The notes under the pieces: generated by a model
What the model was told of the DNA's origin: nothing
Databases searched by the model: none
The model's input: the letters and a program-made list of their open reading frames with translations, nothing else
NCBI RefSeq assembly: GCF_014696345.1
Contig: NZ_JACJPY010000034.1
Coordinates: 1 to 44,459 of the forward strand
Length of the DNA: 44,459 bases
Reading direction: 5' to 3'
Source of the DNA: Pseudanabaena cinerea FACHB-1277
GTDB lineage: Bacteria > Cyanobacteriota > Cyanobacteriia > Pseudanabaenales > Pseudanabaenaceae
Program-made: the position numbers and the translations under genes
Part shown: piece after piece, positions 41,999 through 44,459 of the stretch
Numbering within the stretch: position 1 is the first letter of the stretch
Layout of the letters: every line of letters starts with the position of its first letter

Positions 41999-43567
41999 AT
42001 GTCATTAAAATACTCGCAAACCATCGCTAAGTCTCTGCCGATCGCCATTATCTATTTATTCCTAGTCAGCCCCGCCGCGATCGCCCAAAATGTATTTGGT
42101 GATGTAGGAGAACGCGGACAGTCGGGGCGCGATGGACGTAGTGGCAGGGATGGACAAAGTATCAAAATCGTTGGCGATGGTAAACCTAGTAGCCATGACC
42201 TCACGGGAACAGATGGCGAAGATGGCGAAGATGCCACCGCAGGGCGATCGGCGAGTCGTTGTGAGCAACCCTTTCGCCCCGAATATTCCCTAATTGGCGC
42301 GGCAGGTGGCAATGGTGGCAATGGTGGCAATGGTGGCAGTGGCGGTAATGGTGGCAATGCTTTAATTTTTTATACAGATCTTGCCAATTTGCAGCAGATC
42401 GAAATCCGTAATCGTGGCGGCAGGGGGGGACGCAACGGCAGAGGTGCATCAGGTGGACAGGGCTGCGAATGTAAGGAGTCGGAATGGCGGATCAAATATT
42501 GTGACATTGAGACACAGCGCCGCCCTCACAATGATGCCAAGGCAGCTTGGGTATATCACAGTCGTGAAAGTCGCATCTGCGGACGATCGCGGGATGGATG
42601 GGGCTTTGATCTCGATTTTGAACGGGAATATAACAGAAATTCGGAATATCGCCGTGGTGATTGGCTCTATCGGCGCACCAATAAAGGGGTTACGCGCACT
42701 AACTATTACAGTTGCAGTGCAGGACGGGATGGCAGCAATGGCAATGATGGTCAAAATGGTGCAACGGGTAGTTATGGCAGAGTTACCCTCGTTCCGCGCC
42801 TTGATATTCCCACAGAGATCACTAGCGATCGCGCCCTATTAGGCGACGCTTTGAATAAAAAAGTCCCCCTGATTAAAAATATTTGGGTGGAGCGCAGTGG
42901 GCTATCGCGGTTATTGCGTTCTAGCTCTGATGTGGGCGATCGCTATACCTATCTCAAGGACACCGCAAGGCTATTTTATCGCTTTGAATGGGCGGCTCAA
43001 GCATCACCTAGCGCCCTAGGCGTGGATCGGGTTGCCATTGGCGCGACGATAAATGTTCGCAATGAAAATGCCGAAATCACTTACCAACTGCCAGGTACAC
43101 TCGAATATCAAGTCATGCCCGCCAATCCTGAAAACTTGCAAGTGGTCAAAATTACAGGCGGATTTAACCCCGATCGCGTCAGCACCTTTGAAATCACCAA
43201 AATATCGGGTGCTAGTACCGATAATCAAGTATCCTTGAGCGATCGCGGCAATGTACGCGAGCTATTGCAAGACACGCAAATTCAGGTGCAATGCTTCAGC
43301 AAAGAATCGGCAACGGGCATAATTAGCAACGACTATGTGGAACGCCGTGCCATCACCTTCAAGATTCCGCCCAAATTTACTCCTAGCAATGGGGCGATCG
43401 TCAATGGCAATAACTACAGCCTGCCCGTTGGTCGCTACTGCTCCCCTTGGCTCAGGCAAAATAACAATGTGCTTTACAAAATTAATATCAGCCAAACCAC
43501 CAAAAGCGGCGCGGTTTACGAGCAGAACCTAGAATCAGCCTTTTCAGCCTTTAATGTAAATCCATAA
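41999..43567 (+). CDS. Secreted collagen-like / Gly-rich repeat protein
   Basis: I use the ATG at 41999 (MSLKYSQTIAKSLPIAIIYL...); a TTG two codons earlier is possible. A signal peptide ends near AIAQ (about residue 30). A Gly-X-Y stretch (GERGQSGRDGRSGRDGQS) follows, then a Gly-Gly-Asn run (GGNGGNGGNGGSGGNGGN, about 103-120) and a Cys-containing domain (CECKESEWRIKYC). A second Gly-X-Y stretch (GRDGSNGNDGQNGATGS) precedes a beta-rich C-terminal domain of about 250 residues. It is probably an extracellular surface or matrix protein. The tandem 9-bp DNA repeats at 42305-42358 can vary in number. Confidence 0.7.
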   Translation: MSLKYSQTIAKSLPIAIIYLFLVSPAAIAQNVFGDVGERGQSGRDGRSGRDGQSIKIVGDGKPSSHDLTGTDGEDGEDATAGRSASRCEQPFRPEYSLIGAAGGNGGNGGNGGSGGNGGNALIFYTDLANLQQIEIRNRGGRGGRNGRGASGGQGCECKESEWRIKYCDIETQRRPHNDAKAAWVYHSRESRICGRSRDGWGFDLDFEREYNRNSEYRRGDWLYRRTNKGVTRTNYYSCSAGRDGSNGNDGQNGATGSYGRVTLVPRLDIPTEITSDRALLGDALNKKVPLIKNIWVERSGLSRLLRSSSDVGDRYTYLKDTARLFYRFEWAAQASPSALGVDRVAIGATINVRNENAEITYQLPGTLEYQVMPANPENLQVVKITGGFNPDRVSTFEITKISGASTDNQVSLSDRGNVRELLQDTQIQVQCFSKESATGIISNDYVERRAITFKIPPKFTPSNGAIVNGNNYSLPVGRYCSPWLRQNNNVLYKINISQTTKSGAVYEQNLESAFSAFNVNP

Positions 43568-43618
43568 TTGAGTAGCAACTGCCCAATCATCCCCCAAAAA
43601 CGCGATCGCCCAATAAAT

Positions 43619-44065
43619 CTATTTTCTCCATTCAATATGTCCATTAATATTAAAGTCTTCAAAAGTGTTCAAAATTTCTATGCAAAAGTCTTGTAGTTCC
43701 TGATGATTTTCTTTCTTAGCTAGTTCGTAGAGACGGATAAACATCTTTTTTCCTGTCTCAGTTTGCTTAAGATTTTTCTTGAGGAAGTTATGCTGACTGC
43801 ACAAAGTTTGGCCATTCTCAATGGTAGCTAAACCACCCATATCTTTAGGTTTAATATGATCGACATGAAGTTCTACTCCATTCTCTCGACCTGCTCCACA
43901 AATTACACATTTGTAGCCATCTCGCTTTAAAATCTCTTTTTTCTGAACAATTGTAAAATCTTGTTGTTGCTTATTTTGAGCATATTGAGGATCATATTTA
44001 TAAATACCTTTTGCTATTTTCTGTAAAAAGTCTCTTTGATATAAGGATCTAATGCCTCCAACGAA
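43619..44065 (-). pseudogene. HNH endonuclease fragment of a restriction system, no start codon
   Basis: The frame upstream of the stop reads IAKGIYKYDPQYAQNKQQQD, then KREGYKC-like KRDGYKCVICGAGRENGVEL, HVDHIKPKDMGG, ENGQTLCSQHNF and KQTETGKKMFIRLYELAK. It carries a complete zinc-type HNH motif (CxxC, HVDHI, CSQHN). It is open back to a TAA at about 44066 but has no ATG, GTG or TTG before the HNH core. It overlaps, in another frame, the methyltransferase fragment. The style resembles Eco31I/Alw26I-type HNH restriction enzymes. It is probably an inactivated gene. Confidence 0.65.
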
Positions 44066-44397
44066 TTATTTACAGCAAGAAAAATCCCCTGAGTCTTACG
44101 TTGACCGCGTTTGAGATCCTTATCCGTATATTCCTTACCTTCAACCTCAGTACGAATCTTTTCTAAAGCTGTCACCGACTGCTCAAAAATTCGCCCCAAT
44201 ACATCAACGGACACCTCCACATCAAAATCAAAATCCGTAATCTCTTTGAGATCGCGGCAAAGCTCATCGGGAACCCGTAAAACCTCGTCCAGCATAGGAT
44301 CATGTTTAAACAATCCCCCGTTATAGCCATGAATCGCCTGTTTTGGATTGCCAACATTAGACCTGTTGGGAAATAAAAGTAAAGTACAGAAAGGGTT
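44014..44397 (-). pseudogene. Fragment of a class I DNA methyltransferase / type IIG-like gene
   Basis: The frame reads NVGNPKQAIHGYNGGLFKHD, then LDEVLRVPDELCRDLKEI, DFDVEVSVDVLGRIFEQS and ending KTQGIF. In intact enzymes this block (GGLF...EVSVDILGHIFEQS...KRKTQGIFYTP) precedes the catalytic NPPY domain. Here the frame changes to an unrelated LAVNNSLEALDPYIKETF and stops. Upstream it meets a TAA at about 44398. The catalytic domain is absent, so this is a remnant. It is fused by deletion or frameshift to the HNH fragment downstream. Confidence 0.6.
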
Positions 44398-44459
44398 TTA
44401 CTTTTTCCATCCATTTTTAAGCAGAATCTAAATAGAAGTTCCATAAACCAGCAGCATTC

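Noticed and set aside
42052-42449. His- and Pro-rich frames opposite the collagen-like gene
   Set aside because: They arise from the complement of the Gly-Gly-Asn tandem repeat; the + strand frame has a signal peptide and full length.
44172-44444. 90-aa frame at the right edge
   Set aside because: Sequence is low-quality and out of frame with the recognisable methyltransferase block, which lies in the overlapping frame.
1-44459. Frequent GCGATCGC octamers as a possible repeat system
   Set aside because: HIP1 octamers are scattered genome-wide in many cyanobacteria; only the paired copies in 1358-1545 form a distinct structure.

Overview
The window is chromosomal DNA of a cyanobacterium. It carries many copies of the HIP1-type octamer GCGATCGC. 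It also encodes cyanobacteria-specific genes: Ycf35, Ycf46, RpaA, a PAM68 homologue, V4R proteins, a phycobilisome-fold protein and a solanesyl-diphosphate-synthase type prenyltransferase. Gene style suggests a Pseudanabaena-like filamentous lineage, but the genus is inference.

Region 1 (1 to about 11.86 kb) is an integrated phage-like element whose left end lies outside the window. A tyrosine integrase sits next to tRNA-Thr(CGT), the presumed attachment target. Two tight divergent operons leave a shared control region at 7.38-7.50 kb. The leftward operon (7.30 to 1.54 kb) encodes a basic small protein, a putative virion protein, a Cys/Pro-rich 635-residue protein, a membrane-active-looking 490-residue protein and two fibre-tip-like proteins. 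The rightward operon (7.50 to 10.64 kb) encodes two small candidate coat proteins, several unknowns, a fibre protein and a small membrane protein. No terminase, portal, tailed-phage capsid, Zot ATPase or replicase is recognisable. At the left lie RHH and winged-helix regulators and a tRNA-like sequence enclosed by perfect 41-bp inverted repeats.

Region 2 (12-18.8 kb) is core genome: ycf35, ycf46, an RHH protein, an NrtR-type Nudix regulator overlapping nadD, and divergent mutS.

Region 3 (19-25.7 kb) has a photosynthesis/assembly theme. It holds a 2Fe-2S ferredoxin, a V4R protein, a small protein, a phycobilisome-like protein and a second V4R protein, resembling the slr0144-slr0152 photosystem II assembly cluster of Synechocystis. 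Convergent to it is a PAM68 homologue, followed by rpsO, a 41-aa membrane protein, an FHA-LuxR regulator and three small membrane/stress-type proteins.

Region 4 (25.7-29.1 kb) holds a candidate structured RNA, a PerR-like regulator divergent from a type II peroxiredoxin with a near-ideal PerR box over the promoter, a DDOR-like flavoprotein and a Uma2-type nuclease. Region 5 (29.1-33.7 kb) is a Pho-box-controlled pstSCAB phosphate transporter.

Region 6 (33.7-41 kb) holds an ABC exporter half, a small coiled-coil membrane protein, a 150-bp foldback repeat, glyA, sds, rpaA and glgA. Region 7 (41-44.46 kb) is accessory: a membrane-anchored nuclease-like protein, a secreted collagen-like protein, and frame-disrupted remnants of a restriction-modification system at the right edge.
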